Source: Metarhizium brunneum
Taxonomy: Eukaryota > Ascomycota > Sordariomycetes > Hypocreales > Clavicipitaceae
Length of the DNA stretch: 64,000 nt
NCBI RefSeq assembly: GCF_013426205.1
Contig: NC_089423.1
Span: forward strand, 6,448,001-6,512,000
Reading direction: 5' to 3'
Position 1 is the first letter of the stretch; each line of letters starts with the position of its first letter. The position numbers were made by a program, and so were the translations under genes. Shown in pieces: positions 51,947-63,102 of the stretch. The notes below the pieces were generated by a model, which was not told where the DNA came from, ran no database searches, and saw only the letters and a program-made list of their open reading frames with translations.

Positions 51947-53895
51947 TCACAGCTTGGGCTTGGGCTCGGCCGTTTCGGCGGTAGCATCGAGATTTATCGT
52001 AACCTCGCCTGTTTTGAGGCCGTCCCCGAAGAAAATTACCTGGACCGTCAAGTCATCCCTTGGACAGGTTAGCACATGCCCATGAACTGTGTGTACTTGC
52101 ACCATATACAGATACATCTACATATGAGGAACAAGGCGCAAAAAAAAAAAAAAGGGGGGGGGACAAGGGAAAATTAACACATACCGATATCTTCTGGAAA
52201 ACGGTGAGGGAAGAGTAAGCAAAGCCCTCACTTGCTCGTCGTTGTGCCCCCCCAGGGCATTCCTAACCAAGTGCGTAGCGACGTTCTTATCCTTGACGGT
52301 GAAGCGGTCTTTGGCGTCGGGGTTGATGCCCCACTGCTGGAGACGAATGGGCGTCCGCTGGCCGTCGTTTGCTCCCGTCTTGGACTGTTCCACGGGAAGC
52401 GGCTTGTTCTGGGAGCCAAAGATTTTGGACCACGCCGCTTCGAACTGAGACGTTGACGAGCCGGACGACGAGGCCTGGCTCTCTATCCATTGGCCCACGA
52501 GGCCGACGACTTCTTCGTTGGTGAGCATTTCCCAGAGGCCGTCGGTGGCGAGGACCAGGAAGTCGCCCTTTTCGGGGTTGACCTTGGTGGTGGTGACGAC
52601 GGGCTCGGCGGTGACGTAGGGGGGTGTTTTGAGCAAGGGGGAGGGGCTGCGGCCGAAGAAGGACGCGCGCAGTTTACCGGCCACGTCGCGGGACCATTTG
52701 TAGACGGCGTCGCCAAAGGCGCGGGTTGGCTCGAGGCCCCCGAGGACGCGGCCGTTGCGGACAACGCCGTCCTCGCCGGGGTGCTCCTTGCGCATGCGTG
52801 CCGCCTCGCTGGGGTTGCCGCCCGTCTGGTCCTCGGAGAGCGCGGTGGCAGTCCATTTGCCGGATTCTGAGCGGCGGCCGAGGACGGCGCGCGAGTCACC
52901 GGTGCATGCTACCCGGAGGAGGTTGCTGCGAGTGTCGTAGAAGGAGAGCAGGGCGCACGAGCCTGAGAGGGCGGGCTGGAGGAGCTCGGCGGCTACGGCT
53001 TTGGAACTGGCTTTGAACACCTTCTCCACGCTTTTGTGAACGATTTCGTGGTCCAGGCGGGTGAAGCCGGTCTTGATGGCCGAGTCGATGGCTTCGTCGG
53101 TGGGGGAGTTGCTTTTGGCGGATTTGTACGTCTCGTTGAGTTCGCGGGCGACGTAGCTGATTAAGCTCTCGCGAAGAGTTGCTGATGTTGTCCAGCCGCT
53201 AGGGATGAATCAGCATCAAGAAATAAGGGTAGGCAAATGGGCAAAACTCACGAATGGCCGTCAAAGACACCCCAGAACATCCAGTCACTGCTCTGTCCCT
53301 CGGCACCGGCAGACCGGCTGGGAACTTGAACAATCTTTTCGGCATGATCGTCCTCGATGGGATCATTACTCGGCAACTGGACGAGGTCGTACCTCGTCAC
53401 GCCCTGCCCCCTGTTCACAGAGAATGACTGCTCCAGCGCCCTCAACTTCTCGGTAGCTTGCTCCGGGGTCAACATCTCGACGATTCGGCGCCCGTCAGCT
53501 GTGGGCTTAAGGATAGGCCCTTCCCCCACAATGGTGCCCTGTCGAAGCTCGTCTGCGCCGACAACGAGAACAGTCCTGGTCGGCAGGGCATCGCTGGAAC
53601 CCTGGGTGGAAGTGAAGCTTCGCGCGACGGATGGTCCGCCGGGAACGCCGCCAGTCGAGTTGTACGAGTACCAGGCGCCGTATCCCACAACAATACTGGA
53701 GACCAGGGCGACGGGCAGGCGGCGGAAGTACATGGAGGACCTCAGAGGCTCATTAGCGACGGGCTGGCGATGGGCGGCTTGGCTGGCGGCGGAGAAGAGA
53801 GCTCGGTGGGATGCTCGTGAGGTGCGGGAGAGGTTGCGGACGGCGCTGAAGCAGGTGGAAGTCGTCCGGAACGCTCTCAAGGCCGCACGGTGCAT
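51947..53895 (-). CDS. PTC5: Mitochondrial PP2C-type protein phosphatase (Ptc5-like)
   Basis: Mg/Mn-dependent Ser/Thr phosphatase. Yeast Ptc5 is the pyruvate dehydrogenase phosphatase in the mitochondrial intermembrane space or matrix. Exons (minus strand) 53895-53252, 53198-52185 and 52058-51947; 589 residues. The N-terminus is basic and Ser/Arg/Ala-rich, as in a mitochondrial presequence, followed by a membrane segment (LPVALVSSIVVGYGAWY, about 60-76). PP2C motifs in order: WGVFDGHS (about 208-215, metal-binding Asp; Ser split by intron 1), SGSCALLSFYD, ACTGDSRAVLG, LSEDQTGGNP, GLEPTRAFGD, LVLATDGLWEML, and finally DDLTVQVIFFGDG in exon 3. The last exon carries this conserved end, so a model stopping at 52118 is wrong. 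Family certain; Ptc5 identity likely. Confidence 0.92.
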
Positions 53896-54874
53896 CTGGG
53901 CGACTGGAATGGAGAGATGGCGATGGAGAGACGTGGGTTTTGAAGTTGGTCAATGTCGAGACCACCCAGTCGTGCGAGGTCTGAAGGCAGCGACTGTGGC
54001 TGGCCGACGAAATGCTGATGCCGCTACGTCTCGATGCACTCGGTACTCCGTGGATGGGGTAGGGCGGAGGAGAGTTCGCGGGCAGACAAGGGCGTAGGAG
54101 GTGGCGGCGGTAGTTGACGTGGTGGAGGAACGTCTACATTTAAGCTAGCCAGTAATGCGAGGGAGTGTCGATGGTGTTCGTGATGCAGTTGGGGGAAAAG
54201 TCGGCACGGGATTGGCCAAGCAGCCAGCAGTTCCTAGTGCCACGTCTCGGCAGCCCCGTCCGTCAAAGTCCCTGGTCTCTGTCCCTTGGAATCGGTTTGG
54301 ACCATCAAACGCTCATGGCTTGTTTCAATACTTGGGTAGCTTCAATGTTGGAAACATGAACACTATGTCCATCACCAAAACACCTGTAGCACATGGCGCC
54401 CTTTGTCCCCGGCGAGGTCGGATGGAACGGGCTCACTCGTCCTTGTCCCTAAACCTCTCACATGACGATGCCCAACGCAGGCTGCACGTGACAAGGTGAA
54501 CTGAGAGCCGACTCATGGCCTAAAACGCAAAAAGGATGCTATTCGCAAGTGAATGAATAAACGGATACTAATACTCCGTACCCCGCCTGACTTTCTGAAT
54601 TCATACATACGGCACCATGACACCCATCAGAGCGTCCCGAGCTCATGCGAGCACTTTCTCTCGCATATGCCAGACCCCAGATTTTGCCGCCCCGCCACCC
54701 TCCCATCATCCATCACATGCTGTCCATGCCACACCATACACAGTCACACACACACAGCTTTCACACTCACATCTGTTCCTCACAAGCTCATCTCATATTT
54801 CCCATCCCGACCTCGACTCAATTTCACACCCATTCCTCACCCAATCTCACCTCAACCACCTACGGCCCCGCCAA
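53896..54874. other. Divergent promoter region, PTC5-like and KPWE genes
   Basis: Shared upstream region of two divergently transcribed genes. It holds an exact TACTCCGTA at 54572, a near match (TACTCCGTG) at 54044, and C/A/T-rich leader sequence from about 54,600 on. No gene seen. Confidence 0.55.
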
Positions 54875-55710
54875 ATGGCACAGCCCGAGCCCTCTCTCCC
54901 GGGCGCCGACCGCATCCGCTCCCTCAAAGATGAAGAGTCTATATTCCAAGCCTTCGACGCATATCCCTGGACAAAAGACACAATGTTCCTCGTACGCTGC
55001 CCTTCCCCCTTCTCGTTCATCCAATCAACCCCCTCTCCCGCCGACAAGCTTGTTAACACCGCCAGTCCGGTCTGTCCGCCATCCTCGGCCCCCCAGACAC
55101 ACCCGGCTCCCCGTCAGACATGGCCGTCCACGCCCGCATCTTCTACTACGCCCAGCGCATAGGCGTCCAAATCGACTTTGCCCAATACAAAGACTGGCTG
55201 TCCAGACACCCGGGCCACACACCGCCCCAAGTCCTACCGGAAGAATACCGCTCCCCTTCCGCGCCCTCGCCCTCTGAACCTCCGCTCCCCTGGCAACAAG
55301 CCGCCCCCAAGGCCGATCTCTACGTCGACCGTAAAGCCGCAGCTGAGAATGCGACCGGCGACCAACCCAGCTACCCGATGGGCTTTGCCGAGATGCTCAA
55401 GCTGTTGCAGGAAGGGAAGCCCATTCCCGGGATAAAGCAGATTCCCAATACCGTTGTCAGGGATCCGGTAAGTCTTGAGCCAATTTTCGTAAAATCACTT
55501 GTGCTCGCCTGGCAAGAAGCTCAGACTCATCCTTCGTCACAGTCAGTCAAACCCGTTGGTTCTCGGGCAGCTCCCAAGAAGCCCTGGGAACGGGACAACC
55601 CTCAGATGGCCCCGGAAGTGAATCTTCCCAAAGCTCTCGACACCGAGTTTCCTCAACTAGACACCGAGACTGCTGAGGCAACATCGGCAGCTGATCCCGT
55701 AGCTTCATAA
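54875..55710 (+). CDS. PEX39: KPWE-motif protein, Pex39-like peroxin candidate
   Basis: Exons 54875-54991, 55066-55467 and 55543-55710 give 228 residues. The N-terminus has a short helical region (DEESIFQAFDAYPWTKDTMFL|SGLSAILGPP), then ARIFYYAQRIG. A conserved block YPMGFAEMLKLLQEGKPIPG begins at about residue 142 and continues IKQIPNTVVRDP|SVKPVGSR, followed by KPWE at 186-189. This block plus KPWE is the family annotated as Pex14-like KPWE domain; yeast Yjr012c/Pex39 carries a KPWE motif and works with Pex7 in PTS2 protein import. The assignment rests on the motif. The second intron (75 nt, GTAAGT) is in frame and without a stop, so an unspliced reading is also open but breaks the conserved DPSVKPVG run. 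A TACTCCGTA lies about 300 bp upstream. Confidence 0.72.
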
Positions 55711-56079
55711 CGTTCTAATGCGGCGCGTATCCTTTATATTTTGTTTAAACCATTATTTTGCATGGTGAACAAGGCGTTAAGGACTGGCTGGCCTTTTCTT
55801 TCTTTCTTTTTGTTTGCTCATATGGTCTCGATGACCGCAATTCAAGCCATGAACCTGGGTTGAAAAACTGAGGCAAAACTTATTTTAAAGAGCATACTTA
55901 ATGGATGGGCTTATTACGTAGCTGCAAGGAAAATACCATACATCAAGCTTTGGCGAGTATTAGCAGGACTACACTACAGCAGACATCGTCACATTAGGCT
56001 AAAAGTCGTAAAGCAAAATTCTTATATTATGCAAAGGCGATAATGACTTCAAGATCCGACTACACACACAAAGGTTTGT
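55711..56079. other. Convergent 3' region
   Basis: Short AT-rich gap where the KPWE gene and the Pumilio gene end tail to tail. No gene. Confidence 0.6.
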
Positions 56080-58695
56080 CTAACGATATGCCCCTGCAAA
56101 TCGTGGTCCAGGACCCATACGACTACCCATACCAGGCCCAACTCCAGGTCCAGGCCGCGTAGTGACGGCGTGGTTGGTGCAGAGCATGCCAACTCGGGAT
56201 CCAAACTTGGAGCCCCGGAGAGAAACCATATGCTTTCGAATGTGGGCCGCCACCATCTCGCGGTGCTGAGGTGTAGCATTGTTAAGAATCCACTGCACAA
56301 GATAATTGCCATACTGGTCACTCGCAATGTCAATCAGCGGAATTCGAGTCCGGTCCAAGCGGCCTTCACAGACCCGGTCCAGATAACGACCCAAGAACTC
56401 GCTGTTCCCAATCTTCAAACACTTCTCTACCACCTTGGAAGCAAATTGATCAGTGCTGTACTCAGCGGCGTAACGAATGACGTGATCAACAGCCCTGCCA
56501 CGGTCTGGCGGTGCGCCATGTTCGCAGATGTGTTGGATACACCAGTTTCCGAATTGTCCATGCGCAACAATATCGATGTTGGCGAGGACTTCCTCAATGC
56601 AGGGGCGCTGTGAGAGAGTTAGCGAAAACGAAGGCAAGCGATGCTCGTCGAGCTACTACAAACACACTTACCTTGTCTTCCTCCAAACAATTCTCGAAGA
56701 TATTTTGAACAACCAAGCTGCCAGTTTCTCCCAGGGCTACTTCATGCCACATGCCGCGCAAAGCTTCATTAACGTATTTCATAATTTGAGGTGGAGATTC
56801 AGTCCATCGAAGCTCAAAGAGTTTCTGCCATACATGACAAGCATATCGATGTATAACTGTTTCAGGGATGCGGCGGAGAAGCTCGTGAACCATGATTGCC
56901 TTGTACTCTTCGGGGACCGAATCGAATGCCTTTTGGACTACATGGCATCCAAAGGGGTCCATGGATAAGTTGAGAGTATTGCCACGGATAGCCCGGGCAA
57001 TGTTAATCACCTGCTCAGGGGTTCCGTGCTCAAAGCATCTCTGAACTAAGAAATTGCCAAATCTGTTTACCATCAGAGGATAAGCTTGGGCCACAATAGC
57101 TTCAACAATGTCGTATTTCTGGTCCGGTGTGCCAACTTTTAGCTTTTGCTGTAAGAATATGGAGGCTTGTTGATCATTATTGCACACAATCTTATCGACT
57201 ATGTATTTCCAATTGCACGTCACATTACGATCGAGAAGACGACGATAGTTGAGAGGTTCAGTTGGAGGCAAATAGGTCGGGCCCTCGGTCGGAAGTCCCT
57301 TTGGCCAGAATGAGCGGGTGGTGTGAGAGGATGTATGGAGATGGCTATGTACTTACTTCGTTCTTCCAGTGAGTCTTGGATGTAAACTCGGATGCATGAG
57401 GAGACAGTGGGGTACCGACGGGCTGTTGCTGGTACCCAGCATAAGCTCCCATCCCCATGGCGCCAAGTCCAGGAGGCGGATGCATATTTGCAGAAGCCAT
57501 TGGACCCCCAATTGCTTCAAATTGGGCCATTGGTCCATTCACAGGGTTGTAACCGACACTGGCAAAGTGGTGAGAGTTACTGGCTCGATGATCGTACCGG
57601 TTGGGTCGTCTGGTTGCGGATTGACGCATGACAAGATCCGGATCGGGGCTTAGGCGATCTCCACGATATCCTTCCATCGCTTGGTAGGACGAGCTCCCGT
57701 CGGTGAAACTTTGGTTGAACCCTCGTCCTCCCAGCCAGGTTCCTGGCTGTGGCTCAGCTGCGGCGCCTTGAAGAACATTGCCAGCAAATGATCCTTTGGT
57801 GGTTCCCCAAATGCCCTTGGTACGAGTGAAGGTAGTAGTAGACATGGCTTCACTGGTGTCTGAATGGTCATCATCTGTTGCCATCCAGACGCTGTCACGA
57901 GCGGTTGTGTCCATGCCTCGAGCTGCGTTGATAGCCTGCATTTCCGATTCACCTTTGATTGTGCGGATAGACAATTCCTGATCTAACTTGGATATTTTGT
58001 TCTGGGCTTGTGCTAGCTGAAGCTTTAGGCGAAGAACTTCATCAGAGTCGGAACGAGCTTCTTCAAGAGTAGCACTGGCTGGACGGGTGCTTGGTGCGGT
58101 AGACGAGAAACCATCCGTGGCTGGTGTGATTGGCAGGGAGTTACTGGAGGATGTGTGTCCAGGGAGTCGCTGGCACATGTTTCCCTCGTCATCTCCAGAT
58201 TTGAGTGCCTCGTTCTGCTGGCTGAGCACGGCTTGCTGTTCCGATAGCCTTGCTAGGAGCTTGTCCATGGGGTAAGCTTCGCTCATGTTGGAGGATCCTT
58301 CAGTTGTTGACTGCTGTATTTTGTCTCGTTAGTGAGTTGTTGGATATGGACAGCAACATGTGATCAACTCACCTTGGGAACGGCTTGATTAATCAGCTTC
58401 GACGTGGCAAGCACAGTGATATTCTTCTGACCAGTGGTGAATGGCGTGTTGTCCTGTAGACCACATCAGACGTGTTCGTGGCTGTCAAGGGGATTTGGGT
58501 GAATAGGATGCTGCATAGAAGAGGACGCCCCGCGTAGAGGGCAAACAACAGGAGGATCAGCAAGATACTTACACCGGCTTGGCTCACGGGTGATGGTCGA
58601 TCACCACTTGTGCTCATGGGTTCTTCCTGGAAAGTGATGACTGGAATGCTGCCGGTTCGCTGAGGAGGTGAACCGCGTGATTCGGAGGAGACCAT
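56080..58695 (-). CDS. Pumilio-family (PUF) RNA-binding protein
   Basis: Cytoplasmic regulator that binds mRNA 3' UTRs and represses or localises them. Exons (minus strand) 58695-58573, 58453-58373, 58313-57357, 57298-56672 and 56607-56080, every junction phase 0; 771 residues. Residues 1-390 are largely disordered, with a short coiled coil (EVLRLKLQLAQAQNKISKLDQEL region, exon 3). The PUF domain covers about 395-750. Repeat cores seen in order: FGNFLVQ, FGCHVVQ, YACHVWQ, TGSLVVQ, FGNWCIQ, FASKVVE and YGNYLVQ. The last three (N..Q, S..E, N..Q) are the classic code for a UGU core. The end is Gly/Pro/Met-rich. Which of the yeast PUF proteins it matches I cannot say. Confidence 0.93.
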
Positions 58696-59840
58696 GTTGG
58701 AGCGTACTGCAGCCACAACGCTGGAAAGTATTGAAAAGAAATAAATAACAAACGACTGTGCCTATTTGAAGCGGACACAGGCAATAAAGATTATGAAGAT
58801 TTCACTCAAAAAACAGACCTGTTAGATCGCAGACAGAGGTGATGTGGGAAAACCAAGACAGTGGTGCGAAGAAATCAGAAGAGATGGGGAACAAAAGGAA
58901 GAGAAAGGAAAAAGATGGTGTGACGACAGATGGCTGCACTAATATGCTAGATTGACGACGAGCTTGAAAGAGCGACCTGACAGAGAAAAAGGCAAGTGCC
59001 GGCTAGTGTGAAGATGGCCTGGGTCATTTCCGGCGTGCAGATTAGAAGAAAAGGCAAGATATATGGCGGCAAACGAGATACTAGCGAGCCTCGTCGCCGG
59101 GGAGGGAGAGTGGAGGGACAGAGAGGCGGAAGAATCGTGGAAGTGAAAGTGGAAGTGGAAGGGCAAGACGGAGGACCGGAGACAGACGAGGGGAGGTTTA
59201 GGCAAATCCAGTAGACTCGACCGAGCTTTAAGTTAACGCTAGGGCAGGCCGACTGCTATGAGCTGCAGCTGCTTACACCTGGCGAACTGATGCCGGCAGG
59301 TGCTCAAAGCGTCGGTGCAGAAGAGGTCAAACAACTTCAGTACTTTAGTAGAATGCAACAGTTGCTTACGCCATGAGACCCAACAAACGATCATGGGAGT
59401 GAATCAATCACCTCAATATCTTATAGGTCAGCTCCAGACCTAATCATCCCGCAAAGAGTACTTCTCATGCTGTTCGTACTAGCTTCGGCCTGTTAGCGCC
59501 ACAACTATTTTAACATACTTCACGACACGGCCAGCATCAACACTGTCAAAATACCAACTTCATTTCGCATAGCCCAGTGTTTTAATATTTCCCACCCGCG
59601 TTCTATTAACTTGAGGATTCGGCACACGTCACGATGCTCTCGATATATTCGTATTTTATTCGCACGATCGAAAATGTATGGGTAATTCGTACAGTATAAT
59701 ATACACACCCCACGAATGGAGGCCATCTAGATGGTATCAGGATTCTCGTTGAAGTTATTTTCAAATCGCAAAACGACGCCTCTGTTTATGCGCTCACGTC
59801 ATTCTCGCATATGACCCTCCAGTGCCGCCAGCCGGTCGTT
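58696..59840. other. Intergenic between PUF and mS33 genes
   Basis: Upstream region of the PUF gene (58.7-59.2 kb, with A/G-rich stretches and GGAAGT repeats near 59145) and downstream region of mS33. No gene supported; minus-strand frames are under 90 codons. Confidence 0.5.
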
Positions 59841-60331
59841 TTATCGCTTCCTGCCCGGCTTCTCGGCTGCTCAGTACGTTAGCATAGGCTCTGCCCTCTC
59901 AATCGAAGTCTGTACGTACCAGGAGGGCCATTCTTCTTTTTTGGCGCGCTCTTTCCCCGCTGCTTCAACCTACACATTATAGGTCAGAATCGTTGTCGTT
60001 ACATTCAGGGTCTGAGTCGTTCGTGCAGCGTACTCTTCAATGTATTCAAATCGGTCCTCTTCGGCCTCATCCCACGTTGCTAATACAGGTCCAAACTCTC
60101 GTTTCACGTCCTTGATGGTAGCAACCTTTCTCGGATAGTAGGCGGCGAGGGCCGGGCCTTTTAATCGCTGCCGCAGGACCTTGTTGCCCATGCGCACGCC
60201 CTCCGGGTTGTATGTCGTCGCGAAGACCTGGCATTGCGCCTGCAAAATGTCAGATGGGTAGTCGCAGATGAGTTGGATATAGTGAATCAAACCTTCATTA
60301 AGTCTAGTAACCGGGCTCGTGGTACACTCAT
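59841..60331 (-). CDS. RSM27: Mitochondrial small-subunit ribosomal protein mS33 (Rsm27)
   Basis: Subunit of the mitochondrial ribosomal small subunit. Four exons on the minus strand: 60331-60293, 60239-60034, 59969-59920 and 59866-59841, 106 residues, the usual length for fungi. Exon 1 gives MSVPRARLLDLMK, typical of the family. Exon 2 continues AQCQVFATTYNPEGVRMGNKVLRQRLKG, AAYYPRK and TWDEAEEDRFEYIEE. Exon 3 supplies LKQRGKSAPKKKNGPP and the 26-nt exon 4 the end AEKPGRKR. Donors are GTTTGA, GTACGC and GTACGT; acceptors GCAG, GTAG and GCAG. A single open frame over the locus (59970-60431) reads introns 1 and 2 as protein and is wrong at both ends. Divergent from the RNase III gene. Confidence 0.92.
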
Positions 60332-60791
60332 CTTCGTAATACTTTATAATTGCAGAGGCCGTCATGCAACTTTTCTGGTCAAGTTCAGAGTTGACGTTGG
60401 CAGGGAGCTTTGCCCTGTTGCTTGGACCCACTAATTACTTGATTTATCCAGAATTTCGGTTCAAAAAACTCGATTGCTCCAGAGGCAGAACAATTGACTA
60501 GGAAATTGCAGAGACGTATTCCGTACTCCGTAGGCAATACATTAATAGGAATTCAAAAAATATATACAAACACGAATACATGACCAACATACACATTTAC
60601 ACATCAACATGTAACTACATATTTTGACACTGGACTGAAGGCGCACGTGATCCATCACTTCTGATTGGCTACATACCTCAATGTGGGGCCACCTCATAGT
60701 TTGTCAAGGTTGCCTTGCTACAATGTCTTCGATAATTTTCTTAAAAGTAAATTTCAAAGCTTCATCATCCTTACCCTTTGTTTTTGAAAAC
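60332..60791. promoter_or_regulatory. Divergent promoter between mS33 and RNase III
   Basis: 460 bp separate the two start codons. The region holds TACTCCGTA at 60524-60532, close to its middle, in an AT-rich context. Shared control is possible but only inferred. Confidence 0.45.
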
Positions 60792-61814
60792 ATGTCGAAG
60801 AGACCCGCAGATGATAATGCCAGCCAAGAGAGCAAAAGGAAAAGATATAGCGGTTCTACCGACGAAAATGTGGCACCAAACATCAGAATACCTGGTCCTA
60901 TCCCAGCCATGTTTGGATTGACGCCTTGGCTTCCTTCAGATATACCTTCAAGTCTGCCTTGTATTCCCAAGATTTTAGACCCGGAGCTTGAAGCGACGGT
61001 TTTCCTGCATCCAGGTCTGAGTGACCCTCTCCGCGGCTATGAACGTCTCGAATGGCTAGGTGATGCCTACTTGGAATTGATTGCATCTAGCTTGATCTAC
61101 CAGACATTCACCTCCACTCCTGTTGGAAGATGTTCTCAACTGAGAGAAATACTGATCCGAAACAAAACTCTGGCACAGTACTTTCGCGAGTACGGCTTAG
61201 AATCCAAGGCTCAGCTACCAGGTGACTTGAAGAAGGACATTTCACGCGGTCGCGGAAGTTCGAGTGACAAGGATATTATCAAGACCCAAGCCGACATGTT
61301 TGAGGCATATGTTGCCGCCGCTATTATTTCTGACCCTGAGAACGGCATGGCCAACACAGCATCTTGGCTCAAATTGCTTTGGGCCAGGACCATCAAGGAC
61401 CAAATTGTGGCCAACGACAGAAAACGCAAGATGGCTACTCAACCCAATTCCACAGAGCAGGGAAGCACCAAAGACATGTCGTCTCACAGCAATCTAAGCG
61501 CCAAAGAGAAGCTGCGTATAGAGATTGGAGTTAAAGGCGTTCTCGTTCGGTACGAGGACATGCCCAGAATGGGCAGAGATAGGGACCTTGGCTTGCCTCT
61601 CTACACAGTCGGTGCGTATTTGGATGGGTGGGGTGAAAGAAACAAGCTCCTCGGCACGGGGACGGCTCTTGGGAAAAAAGAAGCGGCACAGAAAGCAGCG
61701 CAACAGGCGCTGGAAAATAAGAAGCTCCTCAAACCGTACGTGGCAAAGAAGGCTGCGTTTATGGAGGCCATGGAGGCCACCAAGGCTTCCGAGGAAGGGG
61801 ACACAATATCTTGA
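60792..61814 (+). CDS. RNT1: Ribonuclease III with dsRNA-binding domain (Rnt1-like)
   Basis: Double-strand-specific endoribonuclease; yeast Rnt1 processes pre-rRNA, snRNAs and snoRNAs in the nucleus. Single exon, 340 residues, starting MSKRPADDN; the frame is open further upstream but lacks an ATG of better context. The RNase III signature ERLEWLGDA is at residues 84-92 with catalytic Glu and Asp, and the second acidic pair DMFEAYVAA is at 168-176 (Asp168, Glu171). The C-terminal dsRNA-binding domain covers about 255-330 and ends with GTALGKKEAAQKAAQQAL. The N-terminus (1-30) is basic and could carry a nuclear signal (KRKR at 15-18). It lacks a helicase or PAZ domain, so it is not a Dicer. 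Confident for family, likely for Rnt1 type. Confidence 0.9.
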   Translation: MSKRPADDNASQESKRKRYSGSTDENVAPNIRIPGPIPAMFGLTPWLPSDIPSSLPCIPKILDPELEATVFLHPGLSDPLRGYERLEWLGDAYLELIASSLIYQTFTSTPVGRCSQLREILIRNKTLAQYFREYGLESKAQLPGDLKKDISRGRGSSSDKDIIKTQADMFEAYVAAAIISDPENGMANTASWLKLLWARTIKDQIVANDRKRKMATQPNSTEQGSTKDMSSHSNLSAKEKLRIEIGVKGVLVRYEDMPRMGRDRDLGLPLYTVGAYLDGWGERNKLLGTGTALGKKEAAQKAAQQALENKKLLKPYVAKKAAFMEAMEATKASEEGDTIS

Positions 61815-63102
61815 TTGTGGAACGATGTCTGCGGTGTAGATAGAATTTGCTTGTCATGATACCCATAACGGTTACCGATCATTTTGTACAATCGCACAAA
61901 GGGGAGTTATCATAGGAGAAGAGAACAGGGCGGAACATTCAGTACGGGGGAAATGAGGATTTTTCCCCTACTGCATGGGTTTCAAAAGGGCCATTCCGTT
62001 TTCTCCTTTGCTCATAACACAGTTTGTCAGGTACTTGCCAGATCTGTTCAGAAAATGCATATGATGAACCGCAGCGATATATTCAATCATCCGCCACTTG
62101 CGTCTGCTCGAGTCGATGTGTGTTTGTCGCCTCGGACTAGTGCTATCCCGTGCGGGAAACGTCTGCCTACCATCCACGTCGCCATTTGCATCTCCACTGT
62201 CTAAATGCTCCAGGATGTCTGGTACACTGACACAAAATGCAAGAGCCTCACTGAGATATGACATGGGGTGCTGTATTCCGTAAATACATATGGCATGGCG
62301 ACCGTAACGGAATTGGGAATCCGCCTTGCTCTTCGCAGCAGTGGCACCGCAACAGGGCCACGGATCGACTCACGGTGAACCATTTACTCACAGGTTAGAC
62401 AATAAATGCAGAGCGCCCGCCACCTCCGGAAACTGTCCAAGATATCCGAAGCACACGGCCTTTGTCATTCTAGAAACCATGTCGATAACGCGAAAGGTAA
62501 AGAAGTCCGGGGAACGGACCAATTAGACGTGACCGGGTGCCGAATTAGGACCAGTCTGGTCACCCGTTGACACACCATCCATCTCTAGCCTCGGTCGGGA
62601 CCAAATCGCAGGCTGCACCTGCCAGTCTGCTCATGTCGTGCTTTTGGGCGTCCATCCACAACCCACCTGCTTCCGCAGTGGCGGCTCCAGGGGCCTCGGT
62701 TGACAGCCATCAATTGATCGACCTTCCCGCCACTCTGCTCGCCCATCCATCAAATGGCCTTCCTCAGCATCGCGGTAGACGCAAATTTCATTCTGTCTCG
62801 ATTGGACACGCGACGGCAACAAAGACATTCTCGTTGAGGCGCGAAAGCCTTGCAATTTCCGCCCGCCTGTCATTTCCTCCTCTTTTCAGTCCAATCTTTC
62901 CCACGGTCCGCCGCCTAACCTAGTCTGCTGTCCACCATCCACCATCCTTATCGGCGCGTCGATAGCAGCGAATGGCATATCGAATTGCCATACAAACCAG
63001 CCATCAAAAGCACCTTGCCGATTCAACTAGCTGAGCTGCTCAACAAAACGCATACAATATAGATATCCAGGTGCGGCAGACGCTGGGCCAATCAGTGTCA
63101 CC
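61815..63102. other. Intergenic between RNase III and the ACBP gene
   Basis: No gene seen. Contains 3' UTR sequence and the upstream region of the acyl-CoA-binding protein gene. Confidence 0.5.

Noticed and set aside
59970..60431. Single 154-codon frame as a gene
   Set aside because: It begins with GTG and reads through two introns. The four-exon mS33 model explains both conserved ends.
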